Origin: Hyphomicrobiales bacterium
Lineage (GTDB): Bacteria > Pseudomonadota > Alphaproteobacteria > Rhizobiales > Beijerinckiaceae
Length of the DNA stretch: 64,000 nt
Assembly: GCA_028290285.1 (NCBI GenBank)
Contig: JAQGKD010000003.1
Coordinates: forward strand, 1-64,000
Reading direction: 5' to 3'
Notes under the pieces: model-generated
The model's database searches: none
What the model saw: only the letters and a program-made list of their open reading frames with translations
Told to the model about the DNA's origin: nothing
Part shown: one piece after another, positions 8,594-16,794 of the stretch
Numbering within the stretch: position 1 is the stretch's first letter
Layout of the letters: each line of letters opens with the position of its first letter
Translations under genes and position numbers: made by a program

Positions 8594-10132
8594 TTACGCG
8601 GCGCGGATCGGGTCTTCTTGTTCGTATTCGCCCGCCACGAGCTGCCGGCGCAGCAGCTTGCCAACGGGGGATTTCGGGATGGCCTTGACGAATTCGATGC
8701 GGCGCGGGCGTTTGAAATTCGCCAGTCCGGATGTGCGGCAATGCTGGTCGAGTTCTTCCGCGCTGACATCGTCCGCGCGCTGGACGAAGGCGACCACGAT
8801 CTTGCCCCAACGTTCGTCAGGAATGCCGACCACAGCGACTTCCAGCACGCCCGGATGCAGCGAGAGGCAGCTCTCGATCTCGACCGGCGAGACATTCTCG
8901 CCGCCGGTGATGATCATGTCGTCGACGCGGCCGGTGACGAAGAGGTCGCCGTCAGCATCCATGAAGCCTGTGTCGCCGGTGAAATACCAGCCGTCGCGCA
9001 GGGACTTCGCCGTCGCGTCCGGATGGCGCCAATAGCCCTCGAATGCCTCGTCGCTGGACGCGAGGGCAACGATCTCGCCTTCCTCACCGCTTGCCGCGTC
9101 CTGATGCGGGGTCGCAGCGCCGAGCGGCACGACGCGGATGTATTGGTTGAGCCCGGAGCGCCCGGCGGAGCCGGGCTTTGCCGCTGCATTCTGATCGATG
9201 GTGAAGGTGTATATTTCCGATGAGCCGTAATGATTGACGAACAAATCGGGCTGGAACGCATCGGTCAATTTTGTCAGGAGACCGTCCGTCATCGAAGCGC
9301 CCGCGAAGCCGAGCTTGCGGACGGAGGAGGTGTCGGTTTTCTCGAAGCGGGGGTGATGGACGACGTCGTGATAGAGCGTCGGCACCAGGTAGAGATTGGT
9401 AATCCGCTCCTGTTCGATGATCTCCAGCGCGCGCGCCGGGTCAAAGCGTGGAAGGCAGACGAAGGTGCCGCCGATCATCGACATCGCCAGAAGCGAGCGC
9501 ACGCCCATGGTGTGATAGAGCGGCATCACGCCCAGCGTCCGCTCGCCGCGCGCATACAGGTTCTGGCCGACATGGGCGAGGGCGGACATGCGCTCCGCAC
9601 GATGTCGGCGTGGTACGCCCTTGGGCCTCGCCGTCGTGCCGGAGGTGTAGAGCATCAGCGACCAGGCATCGGCATCCACGCGCGGCCTGGCCGTCGGTGC
9701 AGGGTCGGCGATCAGGGCCGCGAAGGAGACGTCGCCGCCAGCAGCGCTGCCGACCGGGATGCAGCGAATCTTCGAGGCAAGGGTGCTCTGCGCCACTGCT
9801 TCCGCCGCGACGTCCTCGAACGCCAGCGCCTTCGCCTCTGAATTCTCGAGCACGTAGTCGATCTCGTCAGGCTTTGCGCGCCAGTTCACGGGCGTGACGA
9901 TGAGCCCCGCGAACTGGCAGGCCCAATGGAGGGTCGCTGCTTCCCAGCGGTTTTGCAGCATGGTGACGAGATGATCGCCGGGTCTTAGCTCCAGCCGGTC
10001 GAATGCTGCGACGAGCGATGAAATTTTCGCCAGCCATTCGGCGTAGGTGAGCCGGATGCCTTCGTCGACGATGGCGACCGCGTTGGGATCTCGCGCGACG
10101 CTTGCGACGAAGCTCGTTCCCAGGTCAAACAT
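8594..10132 (-). CDS. AMP-binding acyl/aryl-CoA ligase
   Basis: ANL-superfamily ligase of 512 residues that activates a carboxylic acid to its CoA thioester through an acyl-AMP. Motifs in order: A3 phosphate loop YTSGTTARPKG (162-172), A5 NHYGSSE (300-306), A8 hinge GRVDDMIITGGENVSP (401-416), and the catalytic lysine K492 in PKSPVGKLLR. The start overlaps the stop of the upstream molybdenum hydroxylase small subunit by 8 nt, so the two are translationally coupled. The substrate is presumably the acid that the hydroxylase makes or uses. Benzoate or hydroxybenzoate type ligases are possible relatives. Confidence 0.92.
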   Translation of the reverse strand: MFDLGTSFVASVARDPNAVAIVDEGIRLTYAEWLAKISSLVAAFDRLELRPGDHLVTMLQNRWEAATLHWACQFAGLIVTPVNWRAKPDEIDYVLENSEAKALAFEDVAAEAVAQSTLASKIRCIPVGSAAGGDVSFAALIADPAPTARPRVDADAWSLMLYTSGTTARPKGVPRRHRAERMSALAHVGQNLYARGERTLGVMPLYHTMGVRSLLAMSMIGGTFVCLPRFDPARALEIIEQERITNLYLVPTLYHDVVHHPRFEKTDTSSVRKLGFAGASMTDGLLTKLTDAFQPDLFVNHYGSSEIYTFTIDQNAAAKPGSAGRSGLNQYIRVVPLGAATPHQDAASGEEGEIVALASSDEAFEGYWRHPDATAKSLRDGWYFTGDTGFMDADGDLFVTGRVDDMIITGGENVSPVEIESCLSLHPGVLEVAVVGIPDERWGKIVVAFVQRADDVSAEELDQHCRTSGLANFKRPRRIEFVKAIPKSPVGKLLRRQLVAGEYEQEDPIRAA

Positions 10133-10634
10133 GTTCGTTCATCTCCCGCATGATGGAAGCTGCTTCCTTGATGGCGGCGACGATGGGCGTGTAGCCGGTG
10201 CAACGGCAGAGATGCCCGCCGACCACTTCGCGAATTTCACCTTCGGACGGGTTCGGCTGCTCGCGCAAGAAGGCGTCGGCCGACATGAGAATGCCCGCCG
10301 TGCAGAAGCCGCATTGCAGGGCGTGATGCCGGCGGAAGGCTTCCTGTAGCACATTCAGCCGGTCGGGCGCAGGTGCGAGCCCTTCCACCGTGCGCACGTC
10401 ATGCCCCTCAAGCTGGACGGCGAGCGTCAGGCAGGCGCGCGCGGGCGCACCGTCGATCAGGATGGTGCAGGCGCCGCACACGCCGTGCTCGCAGCCCACA
10501 TGCGTGCCGGTCACGCCGAGCGAATGGCGCAGCGCATCGGTCACCAGCAGCCGCGTGTCCGTTTCAACCTGCACGGACGTTCCGTTGAGCAGGAAGCTGA
10601 CGGTGTGGCGCGCATGAGCGCTTAGGAGCGGCAT
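10125..10634 (-). CDS. Molybdenum hydroxylase small subunit, 2x[2Fe-2S]
   Basis: Iron-sulfur subunit (169 residues) of a xanthine-oxidase-family hydroxylase. The N-terminal plant-type ferredoxin domain has C48, C53, C56 and C68. The C-terminal helical domain has C108, C111, C143 and C145 (LQCGFC and HLCRC), next to the molybdopterin cofactor. Electrons pass from Mo through both clusters to the FAD subunit. Its start overlaps the FAD subunit gene by 13 nt and its end overlaps the CoA ligase gene. All eight cysteines are intact. Confidence 0.95.
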   Translation of the reverse strand: MPLLSAHARHTVSFLLNGTSVQVETDTRLLVTDALRHSLGVTGTHVGCEHGVCGACTILIDGAPARACLTLAVQLEGHDVRTVEGLAPAPDRLNVLQEAFRRHHALQCGFCTAGILMSADAFLREQPNPSEGEIREVVGGHLCRCTGYTPIVAAIKEAASIMREMNEHV

Positions 10635-11449
10635 GACTTGGCCTCCACGATCATCTTGCGTCCAAGGTCACGAACGAGGTCGCGGCGGTAACGCGCGGTG
10701 GCGTGAATGTCCTCGCGTGCGTCGAGCTCCCAGGCAAAGGCGTTCAGGGCGTCGTCGAGCGCGGAGCCTTCGAGCAGCGGCCACGACCGGCGCTCGGGCA
10801 TGTCTGCGACACCGGCCACGGCGAGATGCATTTGCGTCTCATCCACCACCGCCGCGCAGCCGACGATCGCGAAATCGCCCTGGCGGCGTGCGACTTCCTC
10901 GAAGGCGTAGCCGGTTCCCGCGCGTGCCGTGGGGAAGGCGACGGCCTCGATCAGTTCGTCGTCAGCCTTGGCGGTCGTCATCATCCCGGTGAAAAACTCC
11001 GCTGCCTGGACCACGCGGCTGCGCCGCTTGGAGCGAAGGCGAATCTCGCCCTCAAGCGCGATCAGGCAGAGCGGCACTTCTGCGCTCGGGTCGGCATGCG
11101 CGGCCGAACCGCAGATCGTGCCACGTGCGCGGGTCTGGTAATGGCCGAGCCAGGGCAGGGCGGCCGCCAGCAGCGGTTGCTCCGCACGAAGCGCAGGACG
11201 GGCGAGCAGCTGCGCCTGTCGCACACCGGCGGGAACAAGGATCATGTCGCCTTCGCGCTTCACGTCACGCAGGCCGGGCAGCCCCATGATATCGATGAGC
11301 ACGGCGGGTTTGGCGAGCCGCATGTTGAGCATGGGCATCAGCGATTGTCCGCCCGCCATGATGCGGGCCTCTGCGCCGTGTTGAGCGAGCCCTGCGAGGG
11401 CCTCCTCCAGCGTTGCTGCGCGGATATAGTCGAAGGCAGCGGGTTTCAT
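10622..11449 (-). CDS. Molybdenum hydroxylase medium (FAD) subunit
   Basis: FAD-binding subunit of 275 residues with the two family motifs AGGQSLMPML near residue 32 and TICGSAAHADPSAE near residue 110, followed by the CO_deh_flav_C domain. It lacks the roughly 40-residue insert with four extra cysteines that marks 4-hydroxybenzoyl-CoA reductase, so a reductive dearomatising role is unlikely. The start at 11449 overlaps the large-subunit stop as ATGA, a classic coupling signal. A longer frame upstream is only antisense to coding sequence in the large-subunit gene. Confidence 0.93.
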   Translation of the reverse strand: MKPAAFDYIRAATLEEALAGLAQHGAEARIMAGGQSLMPMLNMRLAKPAVLIDIMGLPGLRDVKREGDMILVPAGVRQAQLLARPALRAEQPLLAAALPWLGHYQTRARGTICGSAAHADPSAEVPLCLIALEGEIRLRSKRRSRVVQAAEFFTGMMTTAKADDELIEAVAFPTARAGTGYAFEEVARRQGDFAIVGCAAVVDETQMHLAVAGVADMPERRSWPLLEGSALDDALNAFAWELDAREDIHATARYRRDLVRDLGRKMIVEAKSCRS

Positions 11450-14388
11450 GCGCGCCTCCCGAAGAGCCGTGCGAGCCAGCCGGGACCGCCGGGCGCAGCG
11501 CGTCGTGCGAGTGCCGCGAAGAACTGCCCGATGATGGCGCGTGCGGCACCGTCGAGCAGACGGCCGCCGATGGCTGCGACTTTCCCACCTACAGCTGCCT
11601 CGTAGTTGTAGGAAATAAGCGTTCCACCCTTCTCGTCGGGAGTGAGGGTGACGCGGCCGGAGCCGGCGCCTGTGCCGAGCGCGCCGACGACGGATCCGGT
11701 CAGGACGGTGCTGCGCGGCGGGTCGAGGTCCGACAATTCGATCTCGGCCTTGTAGCGTCCCTTCACGGGGCCGACGCCGAGCGTGACATCCGCCTTGAAA
11801 TGGGTGGGAGACAGCTTCTGTACCCCATGGCAGCCGGGAATGATGGAGGCCAGCACGTCGACGTCGAGCAGGATGTCCCACACGGCCTGTGGCGGCGCTG
11901 CGACGCGTGCCTCGCCGCTTGCGCGTAGCGTCCGGTCACCGGGTCGTGGCTTTGGCGCCTGCGGCGCGGAATTGGCCGGTGGGCCCCGCTCCTCGCCCGC
12001 GAACATCGCCTTGAGCGCCGCTGGTTTCAGCGGCAACGTGATGTCGGAAACGCCGAGGGCGTCCGCGACCGCATTGGCAATGCACACGGGCGTCGACATG
12101 CAATTGCCTTCCCCGACGCCCTTGGCGCCGAGGGGCGTGAAGGGCGAGGGCGTCTCGATATGCATGATCTCGATATCGGGCGTCTCTGTCGCGGTGGGGA
12201 GCAGATAGTCCGCGAATGTGCCGGTCAGGAAATTCCCGTCCTCGGCATAAGCGAGCTCTTCCAGGAGGGTTGCGCCGAGTGCCTGCGCGAAGCCGCCACG
12301 GATCTGTCCCTCCACCATGCCCGGATGGAGAACGCGGCCGCAATCGTGCATCGTGATGTAGCGATCGATCCGCACGTGCCCGCTCATGCGGTCGATCTCG
12401 ATGCCGCACATATCGAAAATGAAGCTGTGGCACAGCGACGAGTTGACTTCGTCGCCGGGCGTGGGGGCGGTCAGTTCGGGCGGGCTCCAGAAGGCGGTCT
12501 CGCGCAGCGTCGGACCCACGCCATCAGGAATGAGGGCGGGAGACCAATGTGCGAGACCTGCGAGGCGCGCGAAGGGCATGCCGCGTTCATCACCCCCGTT
12601 GCCGACCTTGCCGGCCGCGAAGGTGATCTCGCCGGGCGCACCACCCAGTTGCGCGGCCGCGACCTGTGTCAGCCGATCGCGCAGGCGCGTGGCGGCCAGA
12701 TGCGCCGTGCCCGCGACAGCGGCTGCGAAGCGGCTCGAATAATTGCCCGAGGCAATAGACCAGGCATCCTTGCCGGTATCGAGGTCGGTCACGACGCGAA
12801 TGGCATCGGGCGTGAGGCCGAACACGTCGGCGACGACCTGCGCAAGCACCGTGCGGTGGCCCTGGCCCTGCGGGGTCGATGCAACGTGCACGCTCACCGA
12901 TCCGACGGGATCGATCGACACGGTCGCCGTCGCCTGCGCACCGTTCTTCGGGCCCGCCTTGGCGCGTTCCGCCGCAGTGAGAACCGTGGTTATATAGCCC
13001 ATGTTGGAGACGCTGGGCTCGACGATGGCAGCGAAGCCGATGCCATAGAGCTTGCCCGCGCGGCGGGCCTCGTCGCGGCGCCTCAGAAGATCCGCCAGAC
13101 GGCCATCGCCGAGCGCCGTTTCCATTGCTTGCTGGTAATCGCCGGAATCGTAGAGCGAGCCCGACGCGCTGCGATAGGGAAAAGCGTCCTTCCGAATGAG
13201 ATTGCGGCGTATGACGTCGAGCGGATCGAGATCCAGTTCGATTGCGATGCGCTGCATCAATCGCTCGAGCGCAAAATAAACCTGCGGGCCGCCGAAGCCC
13301 CGAACGAGCCCCGTCGGCGCCTTGTTGGTAAGCGCGATGCGATTGCGGATCGCGACATTCCTGACGTCATAGGCGCCGGTCATGTTGCCGTGCATCCGGT
13401 ACAGCGTGGCGGGTTCTGGCGCGCGCGGGTAGGCGCCGCAATCCTCGAGCTGGTCCCAGTCCAGCGCCGTCACGCGGCCGTCCTGCGCGACAGCGGCCTT
13501 CAGCGTTGTGGTGCGATTTGTCGAGGACGTGGCGGCGATCAGATGCTCGAGCCTGTCCTCGATCCACTTGACGGGACGCCCGCTGATGCGTGCTGCAATG
13601 CCCATCAGGATCGCGTAAGGCGCGACGCCCTGCTTGACGCCGAAACTGCCGCCGGAGTCGGGCGGCATGCGCATCCGCAGCCGGTTGCCGGGCACCTTGA
13701 GCGCACGCGCCATCACGGCATGAATACTGAAAGGTCCCTGGAAATTAGCGAGAATGTCATAGGCATCCTCATGCGGATCGTATTCGGCGACCACGCCGAA
13801 GGTTTCCATCGGCGCGCCGGTGTTGCGGGGATAGCGGATCGAGATCTCGACGGTGCGATGAGCCTCCGTGAAGGCGCGCTCCGGGTCGCCGTAACGGAAA
13901 TGGCGGTCGCTGACGAGGTTGGAGCCGATGCCGTCGTGCAGGACTGGAGCGCTCGGCTCGATGCTATCCAGGGGATCGACGACAGGACGCCGTGGGGAAT
14001 AGGCGACCTCGATCAGGTCGAGCGCGTCTTCTGCGAGATAGCGGGTTTGCGCAACGGCAATGGCGACGGGCTCGCCCACGTAGCGGACGCGGTCGACCGC
14101 CATCGGCCAGTTTTCCGCGGAGATCTTGAGGCCCGCCACCATCGGCGTCGTCAGGGCGGCAACGTCCTTGCCTGTGATGATGGCGACGATGCCGGGCAAG
14201 GCAGCTGCCGCTTTGGTCTCGATGCCGAGAACGTCGGCGTGCGCATGTGAAGAACGGAGAATGGCCGCATGAAGCGTGCCCGGGCGAACGCCGAGATCAT
14301 CGACGAAGCGGCCACGTCCGGAGAGCAGCGCGGCATCCTCGACGCGCGGTAACGACTGGCCTGTCCATGCAACGCGTTCGGCTCGCAC
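11446..14388 (-). CDS. Molybdenum hydroxylase large subunit fused to CoxG-like SRPBCC domain
   Basis: Molybdopterin-binding catalytic subunit, about 980 residues. Residues 1-800 follow the CoxL/aldehyde-oxidoreductase fold: LPRVEDAALLSGRGRFVDDL at the N-terminus, GLVRGFGGPQ in mid-domain, and AKGVGEGN holding the catalytic glutamate. The CO-dehydrogenase loop AYxCSFR is absent. After a proline-rich linker the last 164 residues form a CoxG-type domain (ASGEARVAAPPQAVWDIL, then VGPVKGRYKAEIEL). CoxG is normally a separate protein that recruits the enzyme to the membrane. The GTG start at 14388 has GGGAG about 9 nt upstream; an ATG 90 nt earlier has no ribosome site and adds non-family sequence. 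Confidence 0.9.
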   Translation of the reverse strand: MRAERVAWTGQSLPRVEDAALLSGRGRFVDDLGVRPGTLHAAILRSSHAHADVLGIETKAAAALPGIVAIITGKDVAALTTPMVAGLKISAENWPMAVDRVRYVGEPVAIAVAQTRYLAEDALDLIEVAYSPRRPVVDPLDSIEPSAPVLHDGIGSNLVSDRHFRYGDPERAFTEAHRTVEISIRYPRNTGAPMETFGVVAEYDPHEDAYDILANFQGPFSIHAVMARALKVPGNRLRMRMPPDSGGSFGVKQGVAPYAILMGIAARISGRPVKWIEDRLEHLIAATSSTNRTTTLKAAVAQDGRVTALDWDQLEDCGAYPRAPEPATLYRMHGNMTGAYDVRNVAIRNRIALTNKAPTGLVRGFGGPQVYFALERLMQRIAIELDLDPLDVIRRNLIRKDAFPYRSASGSLYDSGDYQQAMETALGDGRLADLLRRRDEARRAGKLYGIGFAAIVEPSVSNMGYITTVLTAAERAKAGPKNGAQATATVSIDPVGSVSVHVASTPQGQGHRTVLAQVVADVFGLTPDAIRVVTDLDTGKDAWSIASGNYSSRFAAAVAGTAHLAATRLRDRLTQVAAAQLGGAPGEITFAAGKVGNGGDERGMPFARLAGLAHWSPALIPDGVGPTLRETAFWSPPELTAPTPGDEVNSSLCHSFIFDMCGIEIDRMSGHVRIDRYITMHDCGRVLHPGMVEGQIRGGFAQALGATLLEELAYAEDGNFLTGTFADYLLPTATETPDIEIMHIETPSPFTPLGAKGVGEGNCMSTPVCIANAVADALGVSDITLPLKPAALKAMFAGEERGPPANSAPQAPKPRPGDRTLRASGEARVAAPPQAVWDILLDVDVLASIIPGCHGVQKLSPTHFKADVTLGVGPVKGRYKAEIELSDLDPPRSTVLTGSVVGALGTGAGSGRVTLTPDEKGGTLISYNYEAAVGGKVAAIGGRLLDGAARAIIGQFFAALARRAAPGGPGWLARLFGRRA

Positions 14389-14520
14389 GTGCGTTTCTCC
14401 CGGTGACGCTCGTTTTCGGCGTCTGACGAGAATGTGCTTCGTGTCTACGGCCAGCGCCAGACCGAGCGGTCTCGCCATTTACCGAAAAGTCTCAAAAAGC
14501 GTGGCTCCCCCGCCTGACGT

Positions 14521-15366
14521 TCAACTGCCCAGTCTGGCCGTCGCCCGGAATTCGCTCGGCGCGACACTGCAATGGTCGCGAAAGAAGCGCGTGAAATGGG
14601 CCTGTGCGGTGAAGCCGAGACGGTCGCCGATCGCGCCGAGCGTCTCGTCGGTCGAAATGAGCGCCCCCACGGCGAGTTCGACCTTCAGGACATTCAGGAA
14701 GACATGCGGGGTGACGCCTGTCGATCCCTCGAAGATTCGGAAGAAATGCGCGCGGGACATGCCGGCTTCGCGTGCCAGATCCTCGATGCTGAGCTTCGCG
14801 GACGGATCGTTTCGCATGAGCGAGATGGCCCGGCGCACCCGCCAATCGACTGCGCTCGTGCGCGAAAGCTCGCGCAGGGACGAGCCCACCGTTCGCCACG
14901 GTGTGAAGCGCTCGATCACCGCGAGCATGAGTTCCGAAAGCAGCCGCTCCTGATGGGTTTTCGCGCCGGGTTCGTGGACCATTTCCGCCGCAAGATCGAG
15001 GACGAGCTTGCGGATGTGCGCTGTCGTCTCCCCGCCGGATTGCTCAAAGAAACCAGGCGCGCCGCTTGCCGACCAGTTGGGACGAAATGCGCGCAGCCAG
15101 TCGGGTTCTATGTAAAGAGCCAGGATCAAGGCGTTCTCGCGCCTGGGATCGTGCACATAGGCATGCGGTTCCCATGCGTTGATGAACACGGCCAGATCAT
15201 TCGTCAAGGACACGACCGTGTCGCTCACGAGGAACTGGGTGTCGTCGCCATCGACCTTCAGGAGCACATGGCAATGTGGATGCGCATGCCGGACGAGGCT
15301 CCGGTCCATGTCCAGCAGGGCCACCCGGCCGAAGGCGCCGTGCGCAATTCGTAATGCGTCAGACAT
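14521..15366 (-). CDS. AraC family transcriptional regulator
   Basis: Regulator of about 281 residues with an N-terminal cupin ligand-binding domain (HAHPHCHVLLKVDG, then AWEPHAYVH) and a C-terminal double helix-turn-helix (SIEDLAREAGMSRAHFFRIF and LGAIGDRLGFTAQAHFTRFF). It is the first gene of the catabolic block and lies 132 nt before the molybdenum hydroxylase large subunit, in the same direction. It is therefore the likely ligand-responsive activator of the operon. The start is uncertain: ATG 15366 and GTG 15399 both lack a strong ribosome site. Confidence 0.88.
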   Translation of the reverse strand: MSDALRIAHGAFGRVALLDMDRSLVRHAHPHCHVLLKVDGDDTQFLVSDTVVSLTNDLAVFINAWEPHAYVHDPRRENALILALYIEPDWLRAFRPNWSASGAPGFFEQSGGETTAHIRKLVLDLAAEMVHEPGAKTHQERLLSELMLAVIERFTPWRTVGSSLRELSRTSAVDWRVRRAISLMRNDPSAKLSIEDLAREAGMSRAHFFRIFEGSTGVTPHVFLNVLKVELAVGALISTDETLGAIGDRLGFTAQAHFTRFFRDHCSVAPSEFRATARLGS

Positions 15367-15426
15367 TGCTGTGCGCGCCTGTAGCCTAGCCGTCCCCACC
15401 CCTGAGGATAGACGTTATTCCAGCAG

Positions 15427-15531
15427 GGAGGGCCGTGGCAACCTGGCAGGTCCGCGACCTTCGGCTGAAACCAGGCAGCACAGCCGCAAGCTTGGCAGTT
15501 CTCCGCTTGCGGGCGCCCGGACCTTCCCTCC
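15427..15531 (-). promoter_or_regulatory. Structured region upstream of the araC gene
   Basis: This gap between ackA and araC holds nested pairing that would fold in a minus-strand leader. An outer 6-bp stem pairs 15427-15432 with 15526-15531. An inner 7-bp stem pairs 15448-15454 with 15518-15524. A perfect 7-bp hairpin with a 15-nt loop lies at 15484-15512. A 5-bp helix (15442-15446 with 15471-15475) would cross the inner stem as a pseudoknot or compete with it. It matches no riboswitch class I can recall. The role as leader RNA is inference. Confidence 0.35.
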
Positions 15532-15585
15532 GACTGCATGATGGAGGGAAATCCCCCTTGTCGTATATGTCCGCTTTGCAGGGTT

Positions 15586-16791
15586 TCACGCCGTAAGCTG
15601 TGTGGCCGCCCCCATGACGCTGCGGATCTGCCGTGCGATCACGACTTCTTCGTTGGTCGGAATGACCCAAGCCGTCACGTCGGAGCGGGTCGAGATCAGC
15701 CGTTCCCCGGCCACGTTGGCGGACTCGTCCAGCGTCAGGCCTGCCCAGGAGAGCGCGGCGATCACTTCGGCGCGTGTCGCGACGTCGTTCTCACCTATGC
15801 CACCTGTAAAGACGAGAGCATCAAGCCCCCCGAGTGCCGCCGTCAGCGAGCCGATTTCGCGTGTGATGCGATAGACGAACAGATCGATCGCGCGCCTCGC
15901 ATCAGCCTTTTCAGCGGCATTGGCTCGCAGGGTCCGCATGTCGTTCGACAGGCCGGACACTCCGAGCAACCCGGATCTGGTGTAGAGAATGTTCTCGGCT
16001 TCCGCGGGCGTGAGCTTCATCTCGCGCAGCATGTAGAAGATCGCGCCGGCATCGATCGACCCGCATCGCGTTCCCATCGGAAGACCATCCAGGGCGGAAA
16101 ACCCCATGGTGGTGGCGATGCTGACGCCCTTGTTTAGAGCGCAGAGGCTGGCGCCGTTTCCCAGATGCGCGACGATCACCCTGCCGCTCGCGAGCCGCGG
16201 ATCGGTGTCCGCGAGGCGCGAGGCGATGTATTCGTAGGAGAGGCCGTGAAATCCATAGCGCCGCACACCCCTGTCGCGCATGTCCTTCGGAATCGCGAAC
16301 ATGGTTGCGACATCGGGCTGTGTTCGATGAAACGCCGTATCGAAGCAGGCGACTTGCGGGATGGAGGGAAGCCGTCGGTGCACGATCCTGATCGGCGCCA
16401 GGTTGTGCGGCTGATGCAATGGCGCGAGCGGGATGAGAGTGTCGAGAGACGACAATACGGATTCATCGACCAGAACCGGCCCGGTAAAGGTTTCGCCGCC
16501 GTGGACGACCCGGTGCCCGACGGCCACGAGCTCGCGCCCATTCCTGTGCGCACGAAGCCATGAGACGAGGTGCATCACCGCGCCCTCCTGCCCCAACTTC
16601 TCATCTGAGGCCCAAGACGTTTCGTCCAGTGTCTTCCCAGCACCGTCCCTGACCAAGAAACGCGCGGCGCTCCCGAGGCCTTCGAAAAGCCCCTTGAAAA
16701 TCACGCACGGATCCATCGCGTTCTGGGCGTCGAAGATCTGGAACTTCAGGCTCGACGACCCTGCATTCAGGACGATGAAGACGGGTGTCAT
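15586..16791 (-). CDS. ackA: Acetate kinase
   Basis: Acetate/propionate kinase of 401 residues, usual length. It interconverts acetyl phosphate and ADP with acetate and ATP in the cytoplasm. Motifs: VLNAGSSSLKFQIF at the N-terminus, HRVVHGGE with the substrate-binding arginine near residue 94, FDTAFHRT, YGFHGLS, HLGNGAS and TGGIGEN. The start ATG 16791 has AAGGTG 6 nt upstream. It lies 3 nt after the phosphotransacylase gene and forms a pta-ack operon with it. Confidence 0.96.
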   Translation of the reverse strand: MTPVFIVLNAGSSSLKFQIFDAQNAMDPCVIFKGLFEGLGSAARFLVRDGAGKTLDETSWASDEKLGQEGAVMHLVSWLRAHRNGRELVAVGHRVVHGGETFTGPVLVDESVLSSLDTLIPLAPLHQPHNLAPIRIVHRRLPSIPQVACFDTAFHRTQPDVATMFAIPKDMRDRGVRRYGFHGLSYEYIASRLADTDPRLASGRVIVAHLGNGASLCALNKGVSIATTMGFSALDGLPMGTRCGSIDAGAIFYMLREMKLTPAEAENILYTRSGLLGVSGLSNDMRTLRANAAEKADARRAIDLFVYRITREIGSLTAALGGLDALVFTGGIGENDVATRAEVIAALSWAGLTLDESANVAGERLISTRSDVTAWVIPTNEEVVIARQIRSVMGAATQLTA

Positions 16792-16794
16792 GGC

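Noticed and set aside
11446-14388. CO dehydrogenase large subunit (CoxL) call, suggested by the CoxG-like tail
   Set aside because: The CoxL active-site loop AYxCSFR is absent; the enzyme has GLVRGFGGPQ instead, and CoA-pathway genes are adjacent.
10125-14388. 4-hydroxybenzoyl-CoA reductase call
   Set aside because: The FAD subunit lacks the extra [4Fe-4S] cysteine insert, and no benzoyl-CoA reductase genes are in the window.
14389-14478. Extended N-terminus of the large Mo subunit from ATG 14478
   Set aside because: The added 30 residues do not match the family, and the ATG has no ribosome site, while GTG 14388 has a strong one.
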